Assembly: GCF_033095865.1 (NCBI RefSeq)
Contig: NZ_AP019365.1
Location: 2,639,501-2,703,500 of the forward strand
Length of the DNA: 64,000 bases
Reading direction: 5' to 3'
DNA from: Pseudomonas sp. KU43P
GTDB taxonomy: Bacteria; Pseudomonadota; Gammaproteobacteria; Pseudomonadales; Pseudomonadaceae
Positions 51,478-60,444 of this stretch are shown in pieces. Positions within the stretch are counted from its first letter, which is position 1. Each line of letters starts with the position of its first letter. Made by a program: the position numbers and the translations under genes. Under the pieces are notes generated by a model. It saw nothing but the letters and a program-made list of their open reading frames with translations, made no database searches and was not told where the DNA came from.

Positions 51478-54400
51478 CAGAAGGACATCTCCGCGCCAAC
51501 CAGCACGCCGTTGGCGCGCTCGTAAAGGTTGCCACCCAGTGACTGCTGGTACTCGGCGCGCACTTTCAGCGAGCCGCGATAGGCGTTGTAGCGGTCATCG
51601 TCGAACCACCACTGCCAGCGCACACCGACACCGGCGCGGGCATCCTGGCGCCAATCGTTGCTCGGGTCCTGGCTGGAGAACTCGACGAAACCATAGGGCA
51701 TGATGGTTTGCGGCGAGCTGCCGGGCAGTTTCCAGGTATGGCCCTGCTGGTAGCGCGACAGCCAGGCATGATCGCCGGCGCGGGTCCACCAGGCGGCGTC
51801 GAGGTAGAGGAAGCGCTCGTTCCAGTCGTCCTCGTCGACCCGCCAATCGTTGCGCCAGTCGCCCTGGTCGAGGAACGAGGCGGTGGCGCGCAGCAGCAGG
51901 TCGTTGCTCGATTCGGCGTGGTGGCGCAGGTCGCCCCAGTTGCCGCCGACCTTGGCCGGGCTGAGCAGCTCGCCCAGGCTCAGGCCGTTGTAGTGCTCGT
52001 CATCGATCTGCCGCTGGTGGTAGAGCTCGGCATACAGGTTGAGGTTGGCCTGGCCCAGCGGCTTGTAGCGCAGACCGACGCCGGTGCCCATGCTCTGGGC
52101 GTAGTCGGTGCGGCTCTGGCCACCGAACAGCACGCGGCCGTAGACCGACAGGGTGCTGCCGTTGCGGCTGGGTTCCTCGCCCAGGGCGTGGTCCCACATG
52201 GCCAGCTGCACGTTCTGCGACTGGGCCCGGCGCGAGCTGCCGCTGCGCTGGCCGTTGTCGAGGAACTTGTCGTTGGTGGAGGTGCCGGCGGGCGACCAGG
52301 TGCTGGCCAGGGTGATGGTGTCGCGCCGCGAGAGCGCTTCATGGGCGCGGCGCTGGCGGTATTCGCGGGCTTTCAAGCTGCCGTATTCGTCGTCGCCGTC
52401 GACCAGGTTGTGTTCCACGTCGAGGATGCGGCGCAGCTCACGACGGGCCGAGGCACTGTCTTCGGCCTCATCGTAGCGCAGCGCCAGGGTTTCGCCGAGA
52501 CGGTAGTCTTCGGGAAAATCGTGGGTGGCCTGTGCCAGGTAAGGAATCGATTGGCGGCGCTGGGCCTTGTCCGGCGAGCCGGCCAGGCGCATGCCGTAGT
52601 CGGCGCGGTAGCGTGGCTGGTCGGGCGCCAGGCGCACCGCCTCGGCGAGCCAGGCTGTGCTCTGGGCGCTGTCGCCAGCCAGTTGCGCGGTGCTGGCGGC
52701 TGCATAGTAGTGGTCGGCGCGCGGGTTGTTCGCCAGGGCCTGGCGCTGGAAGCCCAGGGCTGCCTGAGGGTCACCCTGGCGCTGGGCGATGGCGGCGCCC
52801 AGGGCCCAGTCGTCGGCGCTGTGATGGGCGGCGGCGTCCCAGTAGCGGCGCGCGGTGTCGGCATCGCCATTGTTCAGTGCGCCACTGGCGGCGGTCAGGC
52901 GGGCATTGTCGGTCCAGGCGCTGTCCGGCAGGCTGCGCCAGATCGGCGCGGCCGACTGGGAGTCGCCGGCAGCTTCCAGGGCGTAGGCCAGCGGCAGGCG
53001 GTTGCTGGTGTCGCCAAGGCGTTCGGCGGCCTGGTAATAGACCACCGCTTCACCGGGCTGGTCGGGCATGGCGCAGCGGCCCAGTGCGCGGAATTGGCCG
53101 GCCTCGGTGGGGTTGGCCGGGATGGCCTGGCGTACGGCATCGCATTGGCCATTCTCGGCCAGGCGGGCGAGTAGCTGGGCGCGGGTGTTGGCATCGACCC
53201 TGGGTACCAGGCCGAGCATGCGGCGGCTGTCCAGCGGGCCGTCGCTGCGCGCATAGATATTGCCCAGGCGCTGCAGCAGCGAAGGGGTCAGCCGGCCTTG
53301 GCGGCGGTCGTAGGCCTGCTCCAGCAAGGCCCTGGCACGTTCGCTCTGGCCCTGTTGCAGCAGCAGGAAACTGGCTTGCTCCAGCGCGGCGAGATCACCG
53401 CTCTGGCGGTAGCGCCGCTCCCATTCGGCCGCCGTGCGTGGTTGCGGTGGTTGCACCGGGTCGCCGTACAGGCGCTGCTTGAGCACCGCGTAGGCGCGCG
53501 CGTCCGCCGTGGCGGGGCAGTCCTTGAACTGCTCGCGGGCAAGTGCTGGGTCATGCCGGGACAGCCAGTCCACGGTTTCCAGGCAGGGGCGTTGCAGGTC
53601 ATTGCTCAAGCGCCGCACCAGCGCCGCGTCATTGCCTTCGCGGGCCAGCTCCCACAATTGCTGGCGCAGTTCCGGGCGTTGCAGCTGGTCGCTCGGCAGC
53701 GCTTGCAGCCAGCGTTGGGCAAGCTGGTTGTGGCCCACGGCGATGGCGCGGTTGGCCATGGCCAGGCGCGCCTGGTTGGCGGCCTCGGCGGAAGGCGCAC
53801 GCTCGAGCAGCTTGCTCAGCCCCTGTTCATCGACCTGCTGGACATAGGCATTGGCCAGGCGTTGCCAGTCTTGCGCCGGCAACTGGCCCTTGTCGGCCAG
53901 GGGTTCCAGTTGCTGGATGGTTTCTTTCCAGTTGCGCAATTGTTCGGCGAAATTGGCCCGGGCCAGGCGCAGCACCTGGCCATCGTTGCGCGGTGGCAGC
54001 TGGTTCAGCCATTGCAGGGCTTTGCCGGCGCCGCCGAACTTGGCCAGGCTCAGGCTGTAGGCCTGCCACAAGCGGATGCGTTCATTGCCGTCGGCCGTGG
54101 CCAGCCAGCTTTCCACCTGACTGGCGGCGGGTGGGTCTTGCTCGATCCAGGTCAGGCGCAGTTCAAGCAGGGCGCCGGCGTGTTCGGCGCCATTGTCCAT
54201 CTGCTCGGCGATGGCTTCGGCGTCCTTGTAGCGGCGCTGGTGGGCAAGCGCCTCGACCAGCAAGGCGCGGGCCTCGTCATTGTTCGGGACGCGACCGAGC
54301 ACGTGGCGGGTCAGGCGTTCGACCTCGGCCCAGTTGTCCTTCTTCGCCTCGCGGTAACTGCGCTCCATGAACGGGTAGCTGGTGAACCGCTGGAAGTCGG

Positions 54401-54479
54401 TCATTGGCGCGGCCAGCGTTGGCAGCGCGGCGGAACACAGCAGGAGGCTGGTGAAGGTCAGGGTAAAGCGCGGCTTCAT
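51477..54479 (-). CDS. nfrA: NfrA-like outer-membrane glycan export protein
   Basis: The 1000-residue protein has a signal peptide ending T-L-A-A. A long TPR-type helical region spans about residues 35-690 (many A-x-x-L-x-x-Q repeats). The C-terminal part looks like an outer-membrane barrel ending in Phe (V-G-A-E-M-S-F). NfrA is the outer-membrane partner of NfrB and, in E. coli, the phage N4 receptor. The architecture also resembles PgaA and BcsC exporters. It overlaps both nfrB and the downstream gene, as expected for a single export machine. Confidence 0.85.
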   Translation of the reverse strand: MKPRFTLTFTSLLLCSAALPTLAAPMTDFQRFTSYPFMERSYREAKKDNWAEVERLTRHVLGRVPNNDEARALLVEALAHQRRYKDAEAIAEQMDNGAEHAGALLELRLTWIEQDPPAASQVESWLATADGNERIRLWQAYSLSLAKFGGAGKALQWLNQLPPRNDGQVLRLARANFAEQLRNWKETIQQLEPLADKGQLPAQDWQRLANAYVQQVDEQGLSKLLERAPSAEAANQARLAMANRAIAVGHNQLAQRWLQALPSDQLQRPELRQQLWELAREGNDAALVRRLSNDLQRPCLETVDWLSRHDPALAREQFKDCPATADARAYAVLKQRLYGDPVQPPQPRTAAEWERRYRQSGDLAALEQASFLLLQQGQSERARALLEQAYDRRQGRLTPSLLQRLGNIYARSDGPLDSRRMLGLVPRVDANTRAQLLARLAENGQCDAVRQAIPANPTEAGQFRALGRCAMPDQPGEAVVYYQAAERLGDTSNRLPLAYALEAAGDSQSAAPIWRSLPDSAWTDNARLTAASGALNNGDADTARRYWDAAAHHSADDWALGAAIAQRQGDPQAALGFQRQALANNPRADHYYAAASTAQLAGDSAQSTAWLAEAVRLAPDQPRYRADYGMRLAGSPDKAQRRQSIPYLAQATHDFPEDYRLGETLALRYDEAEDSASARRELRRILDVEHNLVDGDDEYGSLKAREYRQRRAHEALSRRDTITLASTWSPAGTSTNDKFLDNGQRSGSSRRAQSQNVQLAMWDHALGEEPSRNGSTLSVYGRVLFGGQSRTDYAQSMGTGVGLRYKPLGQANLNLYAELYHQRQIDDEHYNGLSLGELLSPAKVGGNWGDLRHHAESSNDLLLRATASFLDQGDWRNDWRVDEDDWNERFLYLDAAWWTRAGDHAWLSRYQQGHTWKLPGSSPQTIMPYGFVEFSSQDPSNDWRQDARAGVGVRWQWWFDDDRYNAYRGSLKVRAEYQQSLGGNLYERANGVLVGAEMSF

Positions 54480-56650
54480 GCCACCTCCCGGATCAGGTCA
54501 TAGGCGGCCTGCTGTTCGCTGGCCTGTTCGGCGAGGGCTTGCTCGAGCACCTGCTCGGTGATGATGCCGCGGGCGATCAGGTGTTCGCCGAGGCTTTGCC
54601 GCTCGGGGTCGAAGTCGATCAGTGCCTGGTTGAACAGGGTCACCGGAACCATGCCGCGCACCTGCAGCAGGGTGCCGAGCATGACCTGGTGGCTGCTGAC
54701 CTGTTCGATCAGTTCGGCGTTGTCCTGATGCTGTTCGAGCACCTTGAGCATCTGCCGCGTCTGGTCTGTCTGCCACGGGCTGGGGTAGTGGTAGCGCAGG
54801 CCCAGGGTGACCCGGCCCTGGGGTGCCAGGCGGTAGCTGACCGGCCGTTTAAGCTGGCGGCTGATGACCCCCAGCGAAACCTGGCTGACCGGGCTTTCAC
54901 TGGCCAGCACCAGGGTGTCGTCGTCTTCGGCCACCGGCAGCACGCCGTAATGGGTGGCCAGCCGACGCGGCAGGGCGGCGATCAGGCGGGTATCGAGCTT
55001 GAACGGGTTGAGCGGCGCCCAGGGCAGGTCGAGCTGTTCGGCCAGGCCTTCTACCAGTTGTTCGCTGGTGAGCCAGCCGCGCAGCAGCAGCTCGCGGCCC
55101 AGGCGCCTGCGCACCGGGCTGTTGATGGCCTGATCCAGTTGCTGTTCGCTGATGTAACCCTTGGCCACCAGCCGCTGGCCGAGAGGCGTGCGCGCCGGCG
55201 CGGCGATGGCGGGGAATTCGTGGGTGGTCTTGTCCCAGGCCACCCGGCGCGAATCGCCCATCTCCATGACCTGGCGCAAGGCGCGCAGGTTGGCGAAGAA
55301 GTTGACGAAGTTGCTCCACATCATCCGCGGTGCCGACAGCAGGCCCTCGCCGATGCCATAGTAGCGGGTGACGAACCAGCCGCGCTGGAACAGGCGGTTG
55401 ATCAGCATCAGGCCGTTGAGCCAGAGCAGGGTGGTGAGCAGCTTGCTGTCACTGAGGATCGACATGAACCGCCACGACTCCGGCGCGATCACCGTCACCA
55501 GCCACATGGCCAGCAGCACCAGCAGCAGCAGGTTGACGAGGAAGCTCAGCAGGTAGGCGAAGAGCCCGCGGCGGTCGCGCCAGAGGAAGTAGTTGAGCGC
55601 GCCGGTGCGGCTCCAGCCGAGGTTGCTGGTGCCCTGGAACACGATACCGACGATCCACCGCGACTTCTGCCGAATGGCGTGCTGCCAGTCCCGCGGGAAG
55701 TGCTCGCGTACGCAGATCACCTGGGAGAATTCGCGGCTCATGCCCAGGCGCCATTCCTGCTTGAGGGTCAGCGCCGGGTCGGTGATGGAATAGCGGGCGA
55801 AGATGCACTTCATGCCTTTTTGCTTCAGGCGAAAGCCGATGTCGTAGTCTTCGGTGAGGCTCTGCACGTCGAAGGCGATGCCGTCGCCGTCTTCGAGCAG
55901 CGCGCTGATGGCGCGGTGGCTGAAACAGGTGCCTACCCCGGCGCTGGGCACCTGGCCGGTGAGCGCCTCGCGCACGATCACGTCCTTGCCGTGGTTTTCG
56001 GCGAACTCGTCCACATAGTGCCCGGCGGTGAAGCCTTTCCATTCCGGTGCATAGGGGTACACCGGGATCTGGATCATGTCCTTGGCGGGCAGCAGGTAGT
56101 TGAACAGCCGCAGCTCCATGGGCGAGATGACGTCTTCGGCGTCATGCAGGATAAAACCGGCGAACTGGATGCGCGCATCGTCCTGGAAGCGCAGGATGGC
56201 GTCGATGATGTTGTTCAGGCAATCGGCCTTGCTGGTCGGCCCGGGGCGAGCGCAGACCACCTTGTGCACGTTGGGGTAGTGCAGGCACACGGCGTCGACG
56301 TCGGCTTGGGTCTGCGGGTCGTTGGGGTAGGTACCGACGAAGATCTGGTAGTTCTCGTAGTCGATGGTCGAGGCCGCCAGGCGCGCCATTTCGCCGACCA
56401 CGCCCACCTCGTTCCAGGCCGGCACCATGATCGCCAGGGGCTTCTCGGGCACTTCGAACAGGCGTTTCTCGTCGGCCTTTTCGTATTTGTCGTAGATGCG
56501 GAAGCGGCGGATCAGCTTGCGGCACCAGTAGCACAGGTCGATGAACAGGTCATCGAGGCCCAGCAGGAACATCAGCGTGGCGAGGATGATCGCCAGGATC
56601 TTGAGGCCGAACAGTACATAGGTCAGAAAATCGATGAAAGCCAGGCTCAT
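54476..56650 (-). CDS. nfrB: NfrB-like glycosyltransferase with C-terminal MshEN-type domain
   Basis: The 724-residue membrane family-2 glycosyltransferase has a helix at about residues 10-35, catalytic H-D170-A-E-D, T-E-D268-Y-D and Q-K-S-R-W332, and several helices at about 360-425. Residues 486 onward are cytoplasmic and contain R-R-L-G-R-E-L-L-L-R-G-W-L-T and L-G-Q-R-L-V-A-K-G-Y-I-S repeats typical of MshEN domains, which bind cyclic di-GMP; E. coli NfrB uses such a domain. It makes and exports a glycan from an epimerised UDP-sugar. It overlaps wecB and nfrA by four bases each. Confidence 0.88.
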   Translation of the reverse strand: MSLAFIDFLTYVLFGLKILAIILATLMFLLGLDDLFIDLCYWCRKLIRRFRIYDKYEKADEKRLFEVPEKPLAIMVPAWNEVGVVGEMARLAASTIDYENYQIFVGTYPNDPQTQADVDAVCLHYPNVHKVVCARPGPTSKADCLNNIIDAILRFQDDARIQFAGFILHDAEDVISPMELRLFNYLLPAKDMIQIPVYPYAPEWKGFTAGHYVDEFAENHGKDVIVREALTGQVPSAGVGTCFSHRAISALLEDGDGIAFDVQSLTEDYDIGFRLKQKGMKCIFARYSITDPALTLKQEWRLGMSREFSQVICVREHFPRDWQHAIRQKSRWIVGIVFQGTSNLGWSRTGALNYFLWRDRRGLFAYLLSFLVNLLLLVLLAMWLVTVIAPESWRFMSILSDSKLLTTLLWLNGLMLINRLFQRGWFVTRYYGIGEGLLSAPRMMWSNFVNFFANLRALRQVMEMGDSRRVAWDKTTHEFPAIAAPARTPLGQRLVAKGYISEQQLDQAINSPVRRRLGRELLLRGWLTSEQLVEGLAEQLDLPWAPLNPFKLDTRLIAALPRRLATHYGVLPVAEDDDTLVLASESPVSQVSLGVISRQLKRPVSYRLAPQGRVTLGLRYHYPSPWQTDQTRQMLKVLEQHQDNAELIEQVSSHQVMLGTLLQVRGMVPVTLFNQALIDFDPERQSLGEHLIARGIITEQVLEQALAEQASEQQAAYDLIREVA

Positions 56651-57801
56651 GCGTCGTCCTGTTGATTGGCGGTTTCCTCGAACCAGCGGCTAAGGCGCTC
56701 GGCGATGATTTCGCTGGCGTGGCCGTCACCGAACGGGGTGAACACGCGTGCCATGCGTTGGTAGGCCGCAGGGTCGTCGAGCAGTTGACTGGTTTCCTTG
56801 ACGATACGTTCGGTATGGGTGCCGACCAGCTTCACCGTGCCACCTTCCAGCACCGAGGGACGCTCGGTGACCTTGCGCAGCACCAGTACGGGTTTGCCCA
56901 GAGCCGGGGCCTCTTCCTGCACGCCGCCGGAGTCGGTGAGGATGATGTGCGCGCGGTTCATCAGCCAGACGAAGTGCTGGTAGTCCTGCGGGGGCACCAG
57001 GTAGATGTTGTCGCGCCCGGAAAGCAGGCCGTACACCGCCTTCTGCACGTGCGGGTTGAGGTGCACGGGGTAGACGAACTGCACGTCGGGATGACGCAGG
57101 GCCAGTTCGGCCAAGGCCAGGCAGATGCGCTCGAAGCCGGCGCCGAAGTTTTCCCGGCGGTGGCCAGTGATCAGCACCATGCGCTGATCATCGCGCAGGG
57201 CGTGCAGCGGTGAGTCGGCGGCGGGGTGCCAATTGCTCTGGGTGAGGAATTCGCGCATCCACAACAGGGCATCGATCACGGTGTTGCCAGTGACTTCGAT
57301 GTGCTCCAGCGGCACGCCTTCGCGCAGCAGGTTGTCGCGGCTCTTGGTGGTGGGGGAGAAGTGCAGGTCGGCTATCACGCCGGTCAGGCGCCGGTTGGCT
57401 TCCTCGGGCCAGGGTTGCTGCAGATTGCCGGTACGCAGGCCGGCCTCGACGTGGCCGACAGGGATATGCCGGTGGAAGGCGGCGAGGGCGGCAATGAAGC
57501 TGGTGGTGGTGTCGCCGTGCACCAGCACGATGTCCGGCTGGACCTGCTCGTAGGCCTTGTCGATCTTGTCCATCAGGTCGCGTGCCAGGCCGTTGAGGGT
57601 CTGGTTCTGGGTCATCACCTTAAGGTCCTGGTCGACGCTCAGGCCGAACGCCGTGAGCACCTGGCCGAGCATCTCGCGGTGCTGGCCGGTTGAGCAGATA
57701 TGCAGGTCCAGATCAGGCCACTCGCGCAGTACCCTGGCCAGGGGGGCCATCTTGATTGCCTCAGGGCGGGTGCCGAATACCATCATGACGGTGTTAGCCA
57801 T
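56647..57801 (-). CDS. wecB: UDP-N-acetylglucosamine 2-epimerase
   Basis: The 384-residue enzyme starts V-M-M-V-F-G-T-R-P-E-A-I-K-M-A-P and has H-V-E-A-G-L-R-T, T-G-H-R-R-E-N and L-T-D-S-G-G-V-Q-E-E, the substrate and catalytic motifs of the WecB/MnaA family. It turns UDP-GlcNAc into UDP-ManNAc in the cytoplasm. ATG 57801, with GAGGGA upstream, is chosen over an earlier in-frame ATG at 57897. As first gene of the nfr operon it points to a ManNAc-containing product for NfrB. Confidence 0.93.
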   Translation of the reverse strand: MANTVMMVFGTRPEAIKMAPLARVLREWPDLDLHICSTGQHREMLGQVLTAFGLSVDQDLKVMTQNQTLNGLARDLMDKIDKAYEQVQPDIVLVHGDTTTSFIAALAAFHRHIPVGHVEAGLRTGNLQQPWPEEANRRLTGVIADLHFSPTTKSRDNLLREGVPLEHIEVTGNTVIDALLWMREFLTQSNWHPAADSPLHALRDDQRMVLITGHRRENFGAGFERICLALAELALRHPDVQFVYPVHLNPHVQKAVYGLLSGRDNIYLVPPQDYQHFVWLMNRAHIILTDSGGVQEEAPALGKPVLVLRKVTERPSVLEGGTVKLVGTHTERIVKETSQLLDDPAAYQRMARVFTPFGDGHASEIIAERLSRWFEETANQQDDA

Positions 57802-58112
57802 TGTCTTGTTCCCTCGTTCGATTCCCCGGACGAAGCTGTACGACGTGTTGCCGCTAGCAATGGATAGATACAAGCAGTCAAGCGTGGGGTTGTCCAATGC
57901 GCAATCGTTCGCGTGCGGTGTTCAGGGCAACGCGAAACCAGGCAAGGTTGGGGCACGTGGCGAGGTTGATGGGAGGCGGCAGAATAGCGATCGCTATCGC
58001 GTTTCTTTTGCTGGTTATTCCTGATTGAATGGTCAGTCAAATATGTATTTCAGACTTTTTCTTGTAGGCTGCATCTTGTAATTTGATGGGTCTTTTGAAC
58101 ACGGAGCTGCAC
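57802..58112. other. Divergent intergenic region wecB / PACE transporter
   Basis: The 311 bases hold a 14-base perfect palindrome (57984-57997) and an AT-richer stretch before the transporter gene. I found no convincing -35/-10 pair, sigma-54 site or small gene. Confidence 0.4.
57984..57997. promoter_or_regulatory. Perfect palindrome ATAGCGATCGCTAT
   Basis: This 14-base perfect inverted repeat without spacer lies midway between two divergent genes, so it could be an operator. No known regulator is matched. Confidence 0.35.
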
Positions 58113-58544
58113 ATGCAAGGCAAGGCACGCAAGATCGTCCAGGCCATTCTCTACGAGGCGATTGCCGTGGCCTGCGTGGCGCCGGCACTGGAGTTGGCAT
58201 TCGACGCAGGCATGGCCCAGTCGACCCTGCTGTCGATTTTGATGTCGGGCATCGCGATGAGCTGGAACATGGCCTTCAACTGGGCGTTCGAACGCTGGGA
58301 GGCGCGTCAGCGCAAACGCGAGCGCACCCTGCTGCGCCGTTTGCTGCACGCCCTGGGCTTCGAGGGTGGGCTGGTATTGCTGTTGCTGCCGCTGGTGGCC
58401 TATTGGCTGGATGTCAGCCTGTGGGCCGCATTGCTCACCAACTTGGCGCTGTTCGTGTTCTTCTTCGTCTACGCCTTCGTGTTCCAGTGGGGCTTCGACA
58501 AGGTGTTCGACGTGCCGCTTTCGGCCCAGCAAGCCAAGTGTTGA
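58113..58544 (+). CDS. PACE-family (AceI-like) small efflux transporter
   Basis: The 143-residue protein has four predicted helices arranged as two bacterial transmembrane pair domains. E near the start (I-L-Y-E-A-I-A-V), M-S-W-N-M-A-F-N-W and R-R-L-L-H-A-L-G-F-E correspond to the conserved Glu, W-N-x-x-F-N and R-x-x-H-x-x-x-F-E features of the family. PACE proteins export biguanides such as chlorhexidine and probably polyamines. ATG 58113 with GGAG six bases upstream is preferred to ATG 58083. It is a single gene whose transcript could continue toward the ilvA leader, though that leader probably has its own promoter. Confidence 0.88.
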   Translation: MQGKARKIVQAILYEAIAVACVAPALELAFDAGMAQSTLLSILMSGIAMSWNMAFNWAFERWEARQRKRERTLLRRLLHALGFEGGLVLLLLPLVAYWLDVSLWAALLTNLALFVFFFVYAFVFQWGFDKVFDVPLSAQQAKC

Positions 58545-58578
58545 CTTGCCGGCGTGCGGCAGGATAAGTTCCTACCCC

Positions 58579-58641
58579 ATGAACACATTCCCGCACGTGA
58601 ACGCCATTATTATTACCGCCATTATCAGTTTGGCGGGCTAG
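58579..58641 (+). CDS. Leader peptide for ilvA attenuation
   Basis: This twenty-codon frame contains three consecutive Ile codons, Thr, Ala and two more Ile codons (58606-58626). It ends in a TAG just before an attenuator. Ile is the end product controlled by threonine dehydratase, so ribosome stalling here would report Ile supply. GGATAAG lies upstream as a weak ribosome site. Confidence 0.82.
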   Translation: MNTFPHVNAIIITAIISLAG

Positions 58642-58664
58642 CGCGTACGTGCACCGAACCCGCC
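58632..58664 (+). promoter_or_regulatory. Candidate antiterminator pairing
   Basis: GGCGGG at 58632-58637, at the end of the leader frame, can pair with CCCGCC at 58659-58664, the left arm of the terminator. The two pairings exclude each other. A ribosome at the leader stop would cover the first segment and favour termination; one stalled on Ile codons would leave it free. Confidence 0.7.
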
Positions 58665-58690
58665 CTGGAGGCGGGTTTCTTCTCTCTGAC
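58657..58690 (+). terminator. Attenuator terminator upstream of ilvA
   Basis: AACCCGCC-CTGGA-GGCGGGTT forms an 8-base perfect stem with a 5-base loop, followed by a T-rich run. It lies between the leader stop and the ilvA start. Confidence 0.85.
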
Positions 58691-58728
58691 TCCTGGGCAA
58701 CGTAGACAAAGCCAAGGAGTTGCACCCG

Positions 58729-60291
58729 ATGACCAGCCTCAATGTCAGCCCACGTACACCGCTTACCCCCCAGCAATTGCTGTCGGAGCAAGTGCGGCGC
58801 ATCCTTTCTGCCCCGGTGTACGACCTGGCCATCGAGACCCCGCTGCAACCGGCGCCGGCGCTGTCCGCTAGCCTGGGCAACCAGGTGCTGCTCAAGCGCG
58901 AAGACCTGCAGCCCACCTTCTCGTTCAAGATTCGTGGTGCCTACACCCGCCTGGCGCGGCTGACCACGGCCCAGCGCGAGCGCGGGGTCATCACCGCGTC
59001 GGCCGGCAACCACGCCCAGGGCGTGGCCATGGCCGCCGCGCGGCTGGGCATCAAGGCGACCATCGTGATGCCTACCACCACACCTTCGCTGAAAGTCGAG
59101 GGCGTGCGTTCGCGCGGTGGCCACGTGGTGTTGCACGGTGAAAGCTTCCCCCATGCCCTGGCCCACGCCCTGACCCTGGCCGACAGCGAAGGTGCGACTT
59201 TCGTGCCGCCGTTCGACGACCCGGACGTGATTGCCGGACAGGGTACCGTGGGCATGGAGATCCTGCGTCAGCAGCCGGGTGCGCTGGACGCGATCTTCGT
59301 GCCGGTCGGTGGCGGCGGGCTGGTGGCCGGCATCGCGGCGTACGTGAAGTACCTGCGCCCGCAGGTCAAGGTGATCGGGGTCGAGCCGCAAGATTCCAAT
59401 TGCCTGCAGGCCGCCTTGGCGGCCGGCGAGCGGGTGATCCTGCCGCAGGTTGGCACCTTCGCCGACGGGGTGGCGGTGGCCCAGGTCGGTGCCCACTGTT
59501 TCGAGCTGTGCCGGCACTTCGTCGATGAGGTGATCACGGTCAGCAGCGACGAGCTGTGCGCGGCGATCAAGGACATCTACGACGACACCCGCTCCATCAC
59601 CGAGCCGTCCGGTGCTCTGGCCGTGGCGGGGATCAAGAAGTACGTGGCCCGCGAAGGCGTGCAGGGGCAGACCCTGGTGGCCATCGACTCGGGAGCCAAC
59701 GTCAATTTCGACCGCTTGCGCCATGTGGCCGAGCGCGCCGAACTGGGCGAGCAGCGCGAGGCGATCATTGCCGTGACCATCCCCGAGCAGCCCGGCAGCT
59801 TTCGCGCCTTCTGCCAGGCCCTGGGCCGGCGGCAGATCACCGAGTTCAACTACCGCTACTTCCCAGGCAAGGAAGCGCGCCTGTTCGTGGGCGTGCAGAC
59901 CCACCCGCAGCACGACCCGCGCGAGCAGTTGCTGGCCAGCCTTGGCGAGCAGGGTTACAGCGTGCTGGATCTGACCGACAACGAGCTGGCCAAGCTGCAT
60001 GTGCGCCATACCGTGGGCGGGCATGCGGCGCCGGGGGCGCAGGAACGGGTGCTGCGGTTCGAATTCCCCGAGCGGCCGGGGGCGTTGCTGGGGTTCCTCG
60101 AGCGGTTGGGCAAGCGCTGGAACATCAGCCTGTTCCATTACCGCAACCATGGTGCGGCGCAGGCCCAGGTGTTTGCCGCGCTGGAAGTGCCGGTGGAAGA
60201 GCAGGCGGGGTTACCGCAGGCGCTGGAGGAAATGGGGTACCGGTATTGGGATGAGACCGAGAACCCGGCTTATCGGTTGTTTCTTGGGTGA
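58729..60291 (+). CDS. ilvA: Biosynthetic threonine ammonia-lyase (IlvA)
   Basis: The 520-residue PLP enzyme has cofactor Lys67 in F-S-F-K-I-R-G-A, S-A-G-N-H-A-Q-G and the glycine loop V-G-G-G-G-L. Two ACT-like regulatory domains follow from about residue 340 (I-P-E-Q-P-G-S-F and F-P-E-R-P-G-A-L). It makes 2-oxobutanoate from threonine, the first step to isoleucine, and the long regulatory half predicts Ile inhibition. AAGGAG at 58713-58718 serves ATG 58729. An Ile-coded leader and attenuator directly upstream indicate transcriptional control as well. The N-terminal segment before V-Y-D-L-A-I-E-T is slightly longer than in E. coli. Confidence 0.95.
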   Translation: MTSLNVSPRTPLTPQQLLSEQVRRILSAPVYDLAIETPLQPAPALSASLGNQVLLKREDLQPTFSFKIRGAYTRLARLTTAQRERGVITASAGNHAQGVAMAAARLGIKATIVMPTTTPSLKVEGVRSRGGHVVLHGESFPHALAHALTLADSEGATFVPPFDDPDVIAGQGTVGMEILRQQPGALDAIFVPVGGGGLVAGIAAYVKYLRPQVKVIGVEPQDSNCLQAALAAGERVILPQVGTFADGVAVAQVGAHCFELCRHFVDEVITVSSDELCAAIKDIYDDTRSITEPSGALAVAGIKKYVAREGVQGQTLVAIDSGANVNFDRLRHVAERAELGEQREAIIAVTIPEQPGSFRAFCQALGRRQITEFNYRYFPGKEARLFVGVQTHPQHDPREQLLASLGEQGYSVLDLTDNELAKLHVRHTVGGHAAPGAQERVLRFEFPERPGALLGFLERLGKRWNISLFHYRNHGAAQAQVFAALEVPVEEQAGLPQALEEMGYRYWDETENPAYRLFLG

Positions 60292-60305
60292 AGGGGGGGC
60301 CAGTG

Positions 60306-60443
60306 CCGGCCCTATCGCCGGCAAGCCGGCTCCCACAGGACAATGAGGGTTCTCACGAAATCTACCTGTGGCCGGCGATAGCGCCCGAGCAGCCTGCCCA
60401 AGGCGAAAATGCGGTGCCTGGGCTGGGCCGGCTCCCACAGGTG
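60306..60443. repeat. Degenerate REP cluster after ilvA
   Basis: An intact left REP is followed by a right copy that has lost its middle (60366-60384), and a further half copy (CCGGCTCCCACAGG) lies near 60428. Confidence 0.7.
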
Positions 60444-60444
60444 T

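Noticed and set aside
18969..60443. Recurrent GCCGGCAAGCCGGCTCCCAC blocks considered as a CRISPR array
   Set aside because: They occur as facing pairs at scattered intergenic sites, not as evenly spaced direct repeats with spacers; they are REP elements, and no cas gene is present.
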